This document shows positions 1 through 11,500 of a stretch of 64,000 bases of DNA, piece after piece. Both the position numbers and the translations under genes were made by a program. The stretch spans positions 2,965,596-3,029,595 of the forward strand of contig OW387139.1 of the NCBI GenBank assembly GCA_936440205.1. Direction: 5' to 3'. Numbering within the stretch: the first letter of the stretch is position 1; every line of letters begins with the position of its first letter. The notes under the pieces were generated by a model. That model was not told the DNA's origin, did not search any database, and worked only from the letters and a program-made list of their open reading frames with translations. Source of the DNA: Lepidonotus clava (taxonomy: Eukaryota > Annelida > Polychaeta > Phyllodocida > Polynoidae).

Positions 1-500
1 ATTCTCCCAATTTTGTCTGCCCATAACTCTGGCTATTTACTTTCTGTATCCAAAAACACTGTGAGAATGGACGTTTCTACAGATGAATAACGTATCAGTT
101 ATTAAAATATTCAAAAAGAGAAGAATTGTGTACATTTATGGTAAAATCTTATGACCAAATAAACAGCCCTGACCATTCGTATATTGTTTTGATTGCTTTT
201 ACTTGAAAATATTGAAAAGGACAGTTTTCTAAAGAAACAACAAGAATATAAGATGCTGAAATTTCTCAAAGTATTTAGTATGCACAGTTCTAAAAGGACA
301 ATTGTGCAGGGTTTATCATAAGTTGTACTAAAAACACCCTGTCATAAACCTGAAAAGTCACCATGAGGCACATGTATGGATATTATGGTGAGACAGGAAG
401 TTGGGCTTTAGGAGATGTAAACAACAATTACTATGAATCATTTAAACCTTGTATACTTGTTACATCTATGGAGAACTGCCCCTTTAAGGAGGTTACTTAC

Positions 501-614
501 CCTCAATAGATCCTCCATTTGTTCATAGGTGATAGACCCAGCACACTCCCTAGATGTGTTCCTACAGGAGACGCAGCCGACGAGGAAAGCCACCAAGTAA
601 ACGTACCGAGCCAT
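501..614 (-). CDS. First exon of a secreted rhodanese-like protein (partial)
   Basis: On the minus strand an ATG at 614 opens exactly 38 codons that end at 501 on a strong donor (AGG followed by GTAAGT), phase 0. The first 17 residues, MARYVYLVAFLVGCVSC, read as a signal peptide with a hydrophobic core and small residues before a likely cut, so the product should enter the secretory pathway. The following residues include SITYEQMEDLLR, which resembles the opening strand and helix of single-domain rhodaneses (thiosulfate sulfurtransferases), typically ISYEELKELL. No following exon is visible in 1-500, so the catalytic Cys loop lies off the left edge. The family call rests on about a dozen residues and is tentative; the signal peptide and donor are firmer. 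It is transcribed in the same direction as the actin-like gene to its right. Confidence 0.45.
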
Positions 615-783
615 TCTCTCACTTTAGCAGCTTACCATTTACTAATGTTCATATAGGAAACACAGCTAGTGGTACACATGAGTCCTGGTTTGGAAGGAAG
701 TATCTCAGCTGTGAGTGTGTGGCTTATCTAACCAGGGGGCAACTTGACTGTAAACCTGCCTGGATGTGTGCAGGGGTTTTCCT

Positions 784-985
784 TAGCTTTTTTGTCCACT
801 AGTCCACCGGGCTAGTGATTCTGTGTTTGCACTGGCCCGGACCAGAGTTCCACTAGTCTATATACCAAGCTATTACTGTAATTTCAAAGTTTTCACTGCA
901 TGGTCCATTGGACTAGTTGCTCACTTGTTCCACTAGCCCGACCAGATTTTAACTAGTACCCGGTACTAGTAACTCTATGCTAAGG
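784..985. repeat. Dispersed repeat rich in CCACTAG motifs
   Basis: The segment alternates ACTAGTCC / CACTAGCCC words in both orientations. A related copy with the same words and spacing sits at about 63270-63500. It is probably a non-autonomous element; the boundaries are approximate and the class is unknown. Confidence 0.4.
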
Positions 986-1221
986 TAAAACCCTGGTGTG
1001 TCAAAAAGTGAACCCAGGAAACAGGAACGTAGAAAGCATGTTCTGTGACCATACCTTTTTGGTCAGTCTGTTACCTGCCCAATTTTCACATAACAGTTAC
1101 ATCTCTTGTTAGGTTGAGACTCTCCAAGGTAGAGTGTTAAAATGACTTTGTGTTCTGGTGAAGTTGAGACCTTATCAATTCAGAATGTTATGAATACATT
1201 ATTTTAACATGAATAACATAA

Positions 1222-1362
1222 CCACAATGTTAAAATAACATCACACTGCAATGTTGCAATGTTAGGTTCTAAAGATGTTATTGGGTACCATCAAAATAAC
1301 ATAACAAGAACCAAACCAGAACCAAAAAGAATATTGCTGCACTATTATGATAACATCATAAG
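1222..1362. repeat. Dispersed repeat, copy 1 (second copy at 4195-4365)
   Basis: It shares an ordered series of words with 4195-4365, including ATCACAC.GCAA.GTTGCAATG, then CAAGAACCAAA and ACTATGATAA. The two copies are diverged but collinear, so this is an interspersed repeat rather than chance AT-richness. No terminal structure is recognised. Confidence 0.5.
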
Positions 1363-1638
1363 AATATGGGTCATTATTCGGTGTCAAGCGAGTGAAATGA
1401 GTAGGAAGTTTTGGCTCAAAATGGGTGTTAAATCTGCTACTTCACTCTAAATGCATTAGGAATTCGGTTAGATTTAGACATAGTGAAATAAAAAGATTCT
1501 ATGTCACTTAATGGGAAATGATAAAGATAAACAATCATTAAAATGGCTTTATGCAATAATGATAAATTCGGATAAGAAATACATGTACAATTTCAATCTT
1601 CATTGGTAGGTTTTTACACCTTCTGAATAGGTCTGAGC

Positions 1639-1872
1639 CCATATCTTCGTAACTGATTTTAGTGGTTAGGCTAATTAGGTGAAATTCGATCAGTGTCTCA
1701 TAATACCTGATTCTGTTTTCTCAACAAAAGAAGTGATGTCATTTGACAATAACCGTGAAAAGGGATTGTTTAGTGTAGTTACTTTGATTTACAAATAGAA
1801 TGAATATGAATGGGTCACTAATCAAATTTCACCTGATTAGCCTAATCACTGAAATCAGTTACGAAGATATGG
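1639..1872. mobile_element. MITE-like foldback element
   Basis: The left arm (from CCATATCTTCGTAACTGATT at 1639) is matched in reverse complement by the right arm ending at 1872 (AATCAGTTACGAAGATATGG). The arms run about 55 bp and also share a GGTGAAATT/AATTTCACC block. The core of about 120 bp has no coding potential. This is a non-autonomous DNA transposon, superfamily unresolved. Confidence 0.65.
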
Positions 1873-2040
1873 CGCCTGTTTTCAAAACACTGACACACAC
1901 ATCCAGTAATTAAGAATGGAAGTTGCCCCCCCCCCCCCATTTATCTACTGCTTACTGTAGGGAACCTTACCCGGATCTGCATACACCACGTCCTGATTTG
2001 TACATGTATCTATAAACACTATCCTCCTAATGCTTAGCTA

Positions 2041-2258
2041 AAGCCCCATACCCACTAGGCGACTTTACCGGCGATGGGCGACGGGCAACTTGGAGAATCA
2101 GCCGATTCTTAAAGTCACCTGTAAGTATGGTATATATGATTGTGCAGGTTTGATCTGGATCGCCGGTAAAGTCGGCCAATTATCCTGGGAGAATCGGCTG
2201 ATTTTAGCACCAATTATCGGCCGACTCTGCACAAAATCGCCTAGTGGGTTTGGGGCTT
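2041..2258. mobile_element. MITE, AAAGCCCC family, copy 1
   Basis: Terminal inverted repeats begin AAAGCCCCATACCCACTAGG and end with CCTAGTGGGTTTGGGGCTT. The interior is rich in short CGATT/AATCG inverted words. A second copy abuts it directly at TTAA, and a third lies at 60799. There is no coding capacity. The TTAA junction suggests a TTAA- or TA-targeting family, which is inference. Confidence 0.75.
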
Positions 2259-2546
2259 AAAGCCCCATACCCATTGGGCGACTTTACCGTCGACGGGTGA
2301 CAGCCGACTGGGAGAATCGCTGGTAAAATCGCTGGGCGACTGAATTATCAATAGATCGCTGGGCGATTCTCTGTGAGTATGGTGTGCTTTCTGGGCAACA
2401 GGCAGTTGGCAACTGAGTCGCCAGGTAAATCACCAGGAAAATATCAAAATTGCTTGATATTACAGTTGCCTGGCGATGATGAAGGCCATTCACCCAGTCG
2501 TCCGTCACCCATTGACGGTAAAATCGCCTAGTGGATATGGCCCTTA
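2259..2546. mobile_element. MITE, AAAGCCCC family, copy 2 (abutting copy 1)
   Basis: It starts AAAGCCCCATACCCATTGGG immediately after copy 1 and ends GTGGATATGGCCCTTA. The two copies share the TTAA at their junction with nothing in between, so one inserted at the very edge of the other, or both arose as a tandem pair. The inner sequence differs between the copies more than the ends do. Confidence 0.7.
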
Positions 2547-3434
2547 GTTTTTTATTTTACATTAGTGGGTGACTGGATGTGGGGGATGCCGCATGTCAAA
2601 TGGCTCCACTGAAGAAAGAAAAGCTATGTTGCCAGTCAGATTTTAGAATTAGCATTGTCACCATGTCAAATTTAAGAATAGGCCATGTTGCATGTCACTC
2701 AGCTAAAAGTTCGCCATGTCACAGTGTCAAATTTGGGGGTCTAGATTTATATTAGTATGCTTGATTTGTCTCATTTATAAAGAACACCTCTTTAGATTTG
2801 GATATTTGTGATTAGTCATAAAGAAATAGGCACCATGTCTATTAATGCTGCAGTGTACCAAATATTGTGTATAATGAACAAAACCTGTAACGTAAAACAA
2901 AGCTCTTGTTACGTATTTTGACTCTGAGATTTTATTTTGATTCTTAGCATTAATGGTTCATGTGTGATGTCATCACCCGAAAATGCCACCTGGGGGATTT
3001 AGGGACAATATGGTGAAACAGGAAGCTGGGCTTTAGGGGGTATTTATCATAATTAATTATAAGCCCTGCACAATTTTACACTTTATCCCTGCTTTGGGTC
3101 ACTTTATCCTCTTATTCAATTTGTTTCTGTAGAAAAATATCCCTTTAAGGAATGACTAGGAATTATCACTGAATTACCAGATCATTATTCCATTTGAATA
3201 TGCATAATTGCTTGTCTATATGTATTATTGAACCATATCACACATATGCCTAGGGACTCAGATTCGGAGTATATCCTGAACGACTTTTTAAGTTACAGTA
3301 GATAATATAAGGCTCATGGCGGATATGAGATGTGAACTCATAGTTTTTATTTTTAAGTTGTTTTAAAGGTTTTCCTGTGACACTCATTTTGTACCAGGAC
3401 TTGTGTGAGTGGTACAATACATAATCGGTAATCG

Positions 3435-3690
3435 CAGGCCCGTACCCAGCTTCTGCCGTGGGGAGGTGGCGAGGTCTTACTAGTGGAACTTTTGCCTATA
3501 TTGTCAATAATTTGAACTTGAAAATGGGGGTGGTGAGCAGTAAAAAGTGAAACTTTTCAATATTTTCCTACTAATTTTAAGGGTTTTTACATTAAATTTG
3601 GGGGAGGCGGAACTTTTGGAAAAAAAAATTTCATCTGTGTGTGTGTGGGGGGATGGGGGGGGGGGTGGTGGCCCCCTAGTTACGGGCCTG
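3435..3690. mobile_element. MITE with CAGGCCCGTA termini
   Basis: It begins CAGGCCCGTACCCAG and ends GTTACGGGCCTG, an inverted terminal match. The same five bases, AATCG, lie immediately outside both ends, a candidate target-site duplication. The interior is G-rich with no coding. The CAGG-type terminus is typical of hAT-like MITEs, but that assignment is inference. Confidence 0.65.
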
Positions 3691-3990
3691 AATCGTCATA
3701 GAAGTAGCTACTAAGACACACAAAAAGACTCAAATGCATGTATACACTGAAATCTCAAAATACCATTGGTGTGAACTACTCGCAATATTATTTTGTGTAA
3801 ATGATTGAATGATATTATGAATATTTTGTCATAGTAATACCAAACCATGGTGAGGTTGCTTTACATATTTCTATATATAACTACTGAGAGTATTGATTGT
3901 TCTTCTGCTTTTAGCTATAACTTAAATAAAAAAAGCTTTGTCAGACTTCTGCCTACCACAGGTAGTTCACTTACAGTGTCTAAGGCACCT

Positions 3991-4110
3991 GCAGGTTAAT
4001 TTGGACAGTTTTTGTCGAACAAAATCACTGGAAAACCTATAGATAATATATGAACATTTGCTATTAATCAATACGTAATGAATGGGTTTTCAAACCAACT
4101 CAAGAAAACG
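3991..4110. repeat. Dispersed repeat, copy 1 (second copy at 35883-36005)
   Basis: It is collinear with 35883-36005: both contain AGGTT.ATTTGGAC, then AAAATC..GGAAAA.CTATAGA, TATTTGCT-like words and TTTTCAAACCAACT. Moderate divergence points to an old interspersed repeat. No termini are recognised. Confidence 0.5.
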
Positions 4111-4194
4111 TTATGCAGATGGCGAATGAAAAAAATGGTAGATTTTGATATATTTATGCCATAGTTAATTACAATTTCTGTACTGTGTTTTATA

Positions 4195-4365
4195 CAATGT
4201 TATGATAATTTCATTTGTCAGTGAAAGAGGGTACCTAGAATGTTACAATAATATCACACAGCAACGTTGCAATGGTAGGCTCAAGAGATTTTATTTATAA
4301 ATTACATCCCAAGAACCAAAATAGAACTAAACAGAACATAACTACAACACTATGATAATATTGCC
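4195..4365. repeat. Dispersed repeat, copy 2 (first copy at 1222-1362)
   Basis: This is the partner of the repeat at 1222-1362, in the same orientation, with shared words in the same order (GTTGCAATG, AAGAACCAAA, CTATGATAA). No coding capacity. Confidence 0.5.
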
Positions 4366-5196
4366 TGCATTCCTGGGGTAAAATAAATCTGTCTCAGGAC
4401 CACTGTCCATAGTACCAAGCCCCTATACCTTCACTGTTGTCCTGCCCTCTCAAAAGAGGATGAATAATCAGCGCTGTATTTCCATGGTGGGTAAAAATGT
4501 CTGCCAATTTTCTTTTGCCTATTTTTGCATTGTCACTAAATATTTCTCAACATTCTCAGTGTGATTAATATCAAATTTATTAAGTATTAAGGACTGTAAG
4601 TGTATTCAGCAACCGTTGTCACCCATTTACGACACTCCTATGTCTTGGGCTAAATCCCTTGAAGAGCCCAGTGCAATATCAATTTGCTTTTGCCACATTG
4701 GTCTGTATTGTTTTTCTTCCACCTGTGATGGACATTGCTTTCTGCTCATTAGTTTATGTGACATCCACAGCGGGGTTTATCTGCCCAGATGAGGTGAAGG
4801 GTTCACACCTTTCATATTCCATAACAGTAATAGAGAACTAGAAGGTGCAAAATCTCCTGGGAACACTTCAAATGTCAGCAATGAGATCTGAGATTGAGTT
4901 CTTCACAATTCCATTTGTAACATAGTGTACCCTATAACCTGAAATATAGTAGCTGCATACACATTTCCCACGAACCTGCGCAGTCCACCACTGAGTCTAC
5001 CCTTTGGGGCTTTTGGTAACTAGGTCAGAGGTATGCCCCAACTTGCACACAGAGCTGTGTGATATGTCCTTGAGATGGACTGAATATGGTACATCAATGT
5101 AATATGTGACACTTTGAATAGACTTGTCTTGTGTTCTAGTTGTTAGTGTCTTTAAATAGTAGGCCTATCACAACAACTGAAATCCTGACTTCCTTC

Positions 5197-5528
5197 CTAG
5201 AAACACTTCTGATGGACAATGGAAGGTCCAAATTCCTCATACTCCCATCGTTTTACATAGGCATCCTCAAAGGTGCCCAGCCGGGCTAACATTGCGCCTC
5301 CCGTCCATGCCGACATCAGCCTCTTTCGGGCCTTCGTCTCAATGTACCGGATCTTGGTCATGGGTGGTGCGACAAGCAGCATCTCATCGTACAGGCGTGG
5401 TTCGAGACCTTTAGTGCAGGAGGTGCCACCGGAGAGAAGGACATTGTCGAAGAGAAGGCTGTGGACATGGCGGTCACAGTTGATGATGCCCTCCACTGCA
5501 GCCACCTGGATGCCAGAGAGGCTTTTAC
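5197..5528 (-). CDS. Actin-like gene, exon 6 (last coding exon)
   Basis: The acceptor is CTGCAG before 5528. One base from exon 5 completes the first Gly codon. The exon encodes GKSLSGIQVAAVEGIINCDR through to the stop at 5197, covering the actin C-terminal third: the adenosine-pocket LLSGGTSCTKG, SAWTGGAMLA where actin has SVWIGGSILA, and SIVHQKCF. Confidence 0.9.
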
Positions 5529-8500
5529 CTGCAGGAAGAAAGAGGATGGTTCACATCATCTGATGATACTCATTATTACTTACATTGTTAAAGAAATAGG
5601 AATTATATGTTAGACAGCAGAGGTTACATAATGTTATAGGAATTTTACGGGGGGGGGGGGAACATTGTACTGACGTGGGTGGCCAGTCCATGCTCATGTA
5701 GACTTGATAGTGTTAGCTTTAGAACAGCGCACATGTTAAGAGCCATAACTCTCTGTCAAAGAAGGGGGTTTAAGGAGGAGTCAAAGTGTGACGTATCATA
5801 CTAAAGGAGCGTACACCGCTCTAGCCAGTCAGAGCCAGCTGAATGTTGGGTGAGTAACCATCCTGGAAAGCACTGGTTAGGTCTTAGAAGCTGAGTCCTA
5901 TTGTTTGGAATAGAAGCAGTCAGACTGTGTTAGAAGGCAGGAGCGATGACTGAATGTGTTTGAGGGGATTCCTTAATAAAGAACAACCTTTCACGCAAGT
6001 GTTACGTCTTACATGATGTTGGAACTATGATTATGTATTGGACGACAGCAGTCGAACGGGAGGAGACTACGTTTAGAGCTAGCTATTATCTATAATTAAC
6101 TACAACTAATTACGTACACCACATAAACAGATAATTAACTCTCTATAGTTCAACATAAAAGTCGTAAAGAAATAATTGAGAGGATTTTCCCATCTAATTT
6201 ATCAATAGAGTTCGTCTGAGTTAACACAGGGTGATGGATGAAGTATCAGGGGTAAATACAAAATTGTCTAAAAGGTGTGGTGCCTGTGATGTGTATGAAA
6301 TGAACAGCATTCCAGATTGCACACCAGAAGAGCAATTTCTGGGCCACCTGCATCCATGGCATTTCTGATTTTTGTTGCCACAGAAGAGATAAGGGCCTTC
6401 TGGATCTGTCACTGCAGGATGTTCTATACTCTGCTCATTGAGATAGCACATACATAATGTTTATACTTTTGACATGTACCAATTACCCCGTTACACAGTT
6501 GTCACCCAATATCCTATGGCATGTCAGTATATAGTATATAAGGTATAGCATATAGTCACACAAACAAAAAAAGCTTCGTTCTTTTATAACATTCAGAAAT
6601 AAGAAATTGGTGATCTCTTAGAAATGTTAATAAGAACATAAACTGGGCAGCCAAGACACAAGGAACAAGCTGATGCCCAGCTTATACCATAGAATTATAT
6701 TTCTAAATTGATATAATGGATTCTCACCTATGATACTAGGTTTAAAGAGAGCCTCTGTGGTCAGGAAGCGCTCTTTGTCCACAGTAATAGTGCTGCCATC
6801 TGGTAGCGCATAGTCACAGCGTGCCGCGGGCTTATCGTCATCAAGTGTTTCAGATAGCTCTGTCTCAAAGTCAGCAGATACATAGCACAGCTTCTCCTGA
6901 AAGAATAAAATTATTTTTACCCTTTGGTCATTCCCTTTTTGGTTACAGAAGAGTATGATTTCTGAGTAAGTAAACAGGTAGGAGTAAAAAAATATAAAGG
7001 AAAGGCAGCTCCATACATGACAGTGTTTGATCTTAGCACTAGCCCGCTAGTACCGACACTAGTGCAAATCATATTATTTGGAATATAACTTGGGTATTTA
7101 AATATACAACAACCTTTGGGATCATCCTCGGGTGGTCATATGAGCCTCTAGGACATATGGTCACCCTCCGTTGGACTCCCCTGCAATAATTCTTTATATA
7201 TTGATATAATCACAATTCCATATGTGAATATAAAATCCTATGAGGTCACTGTGTAAATGCATCATTCTGTTTGAATATTAACTATTCATACTTTCTCTTC
7301 AACTTATATTAAGGACTGGAAAACCAGGGCAAAACTTATTATGCACTACAGGCCTGCCACCTGGGCTGTGGTTGGATTGGATTCAGAATGACCATTATGC
7401 CTATGGTGAAATGGGCCTGTGTGATGTACCAACCATTCCACAAATACATTGCCAATGATCACACCATGGTCATGGTTGACTGGATTGGTTCCAACCGACC
7501 ACCAGGGGAATGGTCACATAGGAACATAGATGAGCTTTCCAGTCTCAATATATCTATATATATATATATATATATGTACATACAAAGTCTCTGTCCCTAC
7601 CTTGGCAGTGGTCATGGCATCAAAGGCTGCTGGTGTTGTCAGGTGGTGCCCCCTGGTGTTCAGGGTCTTCACCAGGCTGGACGTCAGGTCGTATCCACCT
7701 AGCGGCAGAGTCTGTGTCCCCGGCCGCAGCTGGTATCCCTGGGTACAACAAACACAATAATTATAAGCATTATATTACTGCCACCTTACCCGGAAAGGCT
7801 CATTTGGATGCGTGGGCATGCACCACATCTAATAAGTTTCCAACAATGCAATGGGGCGGATATCGCTGGTTAAGGCCTTGCAGAGCCTATTGTGCCAGGG
7901 GGCCGGTAACCAGCGATATCCGCCCCTTTGCATTGTTGGAAAAGTATGGGATGACGGCGCATGCCCATGCATCCAAACAAACCCTCCAAAAGGTTCCCAG
8001 TGAATGGGAGTTCCCAGTGGCCCATTGCAGGTACCTCTGGGTACAAGATACACAATGTAAGCAAAGAGGCGGATCCAGGGGGAGGGGCAAGGAGTCCTGA
8101 CCCCTCTTTTGGTGGAGACATATAGTACAGACAGTCTAGGGGGTCCTGATTGGGGAGAGAACTATAGGGATTTACTTTATGGTTATGCATTGGGTTGTCA
8201 ATTATCATTATCCCGTAATAGTTATTCCAGTATGCTAGCTCGTGTATATCACAGTCTTCCTTCCTGTCTTAGCTGCAGGTCATCTCAAAATGTAGCTTGT
8301 CATTGACAGGTGCCAGAACACTCAAATCAAATGATAATGTTTATTAAATTCAGATATGTAAGGTATGTTGCTGCGCTCCCATTGACAACTATCAGTCCAG
8401 AGAGGCTGTCCACTCAACCCATACAACCAACACCCCTAGCCTTCCACCGGCTCAGCCCCACTCACTTGCCCTACTCTTAGCACTTCATTGACTTAGCAAG

Positions 8501-11500
8501 AGAAACTTTATAACTTATACGTATATTAATTCTTTAATTTAGTGAAAGACCTTACAAAACTACACATTTTGATTGAATTGCAAACATACTAAACCTAATA
8601 CTAATATCTAACTAATGAAATAAAAACTCCCACAGGGGTCAAAGGTCATACAATATGGTGTCTCCACCTTTTTTTTTATGTTGAGTGAGGAGCAAGTCTT
8701 GCTATTGGAAATGTCTACCATAATAGCTACCCAAATCACATCCTCATGAGATAATGAGATGAAACTGTAACAGACAAGATTTTTAATTAGAATAACAATG
8801 GAGCTCAATACCATGCATGCTAATATGACAGTTATGCATTTTCCCTTTTGACAAAACACATTTTACATTTTAAAAAATCAACATTAATTTTGACCAAAAA
8901 TAAATTTAGAAGAAAAATCTCACCTGGAATACGGGGACTACGGTAGTTTGCTGGTGTCCGGCGTCGATGACGAGTCCCGAGGTGTGGCCTGTGGCGAACA
9001 GTGACAACATGCCGGGTACCGCCAGGTACAGCCCAGCACAGCCTACACTCTCCAGCAGGATCTGCTCCAAGCACAGGCAAAGAGGAAAATAGACTAAGGT
9101 CAGCCAATTTCAAAGCATCAGATTTGTATCAAAGGTAATTGTTTCTATCTAGCAGGATTTGAAATTCAAATAAAATTTATTGTATATATCCTCTCAGAAT
9201 TATCAGGCTATTATGGACAAGCCGCTGTATATATGTATGCAACAACATTCATAACTTTGAATTTTTCCATAATTCCTCAGTTGTCCTGTACATGTTTATT
9301 TAAATGTATGTGATGTCATGTAAATAGATAGTTATTTCTATAGGATATCGCCAATATAATTCACACAATAAAAGCGAAGTCGTGTGTATTTCTTGCATAT
9401 GGACGTGACATGTTTCAAATTCCCATTTCTATATACTTCTTGCACTATTATCAATTGTCACATTTTCAATTAAGTCAATTCATGTTTGACCAGATTGGTT
9501 CCAATTGTCCACTAGGGGAATGGTCATATTAGGACCATAGAGGGGCTTTCCAGTCTCTCAATTTATATACATACATCTAATTAACAGATATGCCCTTGTC
9601 TGCCATTGAAGCTTGCCCCCCTCCCTGCCTACCTCTGCCATGCGCTCCCTGTCGTTACGATGACTCAGGGCGGGTTCTTTGATGAGCACCGGGTGGTCAG
9701 CCCCCTCCCTACCTACCTCTGCCGTTTGCTCCCTGTCGTTACGAGGACTCAGGGCGGGTTCCGTGATGAGGACAGGGTGGTCACCCCCTCCCTACCTACC
9801 TCTGCCATGTGCTCCCTGTCGTTACGGGGACTCAGGGCTGGCTCCGTGATGAGGACCGGGTGGTCAGCCCCCTCCCTACCTACCTCTGCCATGCGCTCCC
9901 TGTCGTTATGGGGACTCAGGGCAGGTTCCATGATGAGCACAGGGTGGTCAGCCCCCTCCCTACCTACCTCTGCCGTGCGCTCCCTGTCGTTACGGGGACT
10001 CAGGGCTGGCTCCGTGATGAGGACCGGGTGGTCAGCAGGGTCCACCTTCAGTCCTCCCGTCACCACGTGTGTCCACAGGGCCTCGGCTCCGTCCCAGTCC
10101 ACCACCGCCCCGCGTTCCACCGCCGGCTGGCCGCCCACTCCAGCCAGCTTCAACTCTGATCCAGCCACTGGTCTGCGACTTGTCGGGTCATCCTTTTAAC
10201 AGACAAAACAATACAAAATGATACTGTCTATTCAGGGCCCTTGTTTGGGCAAAGGAAAGAGATCGGGTGTGGTTTACATGGGATCACTGATGAACAATGG
10301 TGAAAGTTGTGTTCAAAATAAAAAGTGGCTGCTAAGCTAATCTAATGCATGAGTAGTATAATGGAGTCGCTGGCGCGCATAGTCAATGCTACTAATTAGG
10401 TCACTAGGTCAGTACGAGTGAGCATCGGGCATAAATAGGTTCATAGACTAATAGAGACTTTGAATAATTAGGTCATTACGACCTACTTTCGTGACCTACT
10501 TTTAAAAATACGTTTAAGGAACGTATGTATTATTTCGTTATTTTTTCTTTTTTTTTATATATACTTTTTACGTATATTTTACCGGATAATTTTACCGGAC
10601 GTTCTATTATTTTCGTTATTTTTACATTTTTTTGTATATAGTTTGTATAGGCTTATGTCATTTATTATTCATTACATATAATAAATAAAACAAAACAACA
10701 TTTTTTTTAGTTATTTTTTATTAAAAATCGTAAAATGCAGATTATAATTCATATATACAAGGCGTTTCTTTTAGATTTTTAATTTTTTTTTAAATATTTT
10801 ATGTTTTTCATATATTTTATACTTTTGTTTGGTTTTTCATACATTTCCTATATAGTGAAAATGTTTCAGTTTTTTTAGCTATAGTTCATTGTCCTTGGGC
10901 AGTCATTTTTCAGCTTTTTACCTATACTTCATTGTCCTTGGTCAGTTATTTTCTTAAAGTGCGAAGGAATTGTTGGAGCATGAGAAACCACAGCCTCTAG
11001 ATTGCGCTGAACGTTCTGTGAGTTCTTCCAGCTTACTTTGCAAGTTGGTAACGGCGAAGAGGAGTCGGTCAACATTAGCCGACAGGGCCTCCACACAGTC
11101 AATGGTGTTCTCCAGATCACGTTGCATGCGTCCTAGTGATATGGGACGTCTCTTAGGCATGTCCAGTATTTCATCTTCTTCTTCTGATGACTCTCCTTTT
11201 TCCTCTGTATCTGTTTCCGTCTTCTCCATTTCCACCGGTTTAAGTTCTTGTAAGTAAGAACTGTCTTGTCCGTTAGGTTTGTCATGGCTGGGGTACCTAG
11301 CACTGACAGTGCGACGTAGGGGTTGAGAGTACGACATGTTTCTATGAGAAATCGAACACAGTGCGCTCCGCAGGTGGTGCTTGTGAGTGCTTGTAGTTGT
11401 TGTCGGTTATACTCCCAGATACCGTATGACGAACGTTGGCAGAACGAGATGTGCTTTATAGCTATTGGTGGTAACCCGAATGAGTCAAAATAGAAAGTTT

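Larger units (their letters stand above)
615..5196. other. Intergenic region with MITEs and dispersed repeats
   Basis: No convincing exon is visible between the rhodanese-like exon and the 3' end of the actin-like gene. The stretch holds several inverted-repeat elements and dispersed repeat copies (listed separately), a poly-C tract near 1926-1939 and a G-rich run near 3650. The remaining sequence is AT-rich with no recognisable signal. The 3'UTR of the actin-like gene must start at 5196 going left, but I see no clear polyadenylation signal close by. Confidence 0.6.

Noticed and set aside
4659-4841. 60-residue plus-strand frame with a hydrophobic start resembling a signal peptide
   Set aside because: Isolated, no splice context, no homology recognised; expected by chance in AT-rich DNA.
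8608-9113. Minus-strand frames next to actin-like exon 3 read as separate genes
   Set aside because: They are the exon read in another frame or intron sequence; the in-phase exon explains the coding signal.
9606-10199. 197-residue plus-strand frame over the donor minisatellite
   Set aside because: It is the shadow of the minus-strand exon repeat; the minus strand matches actin.
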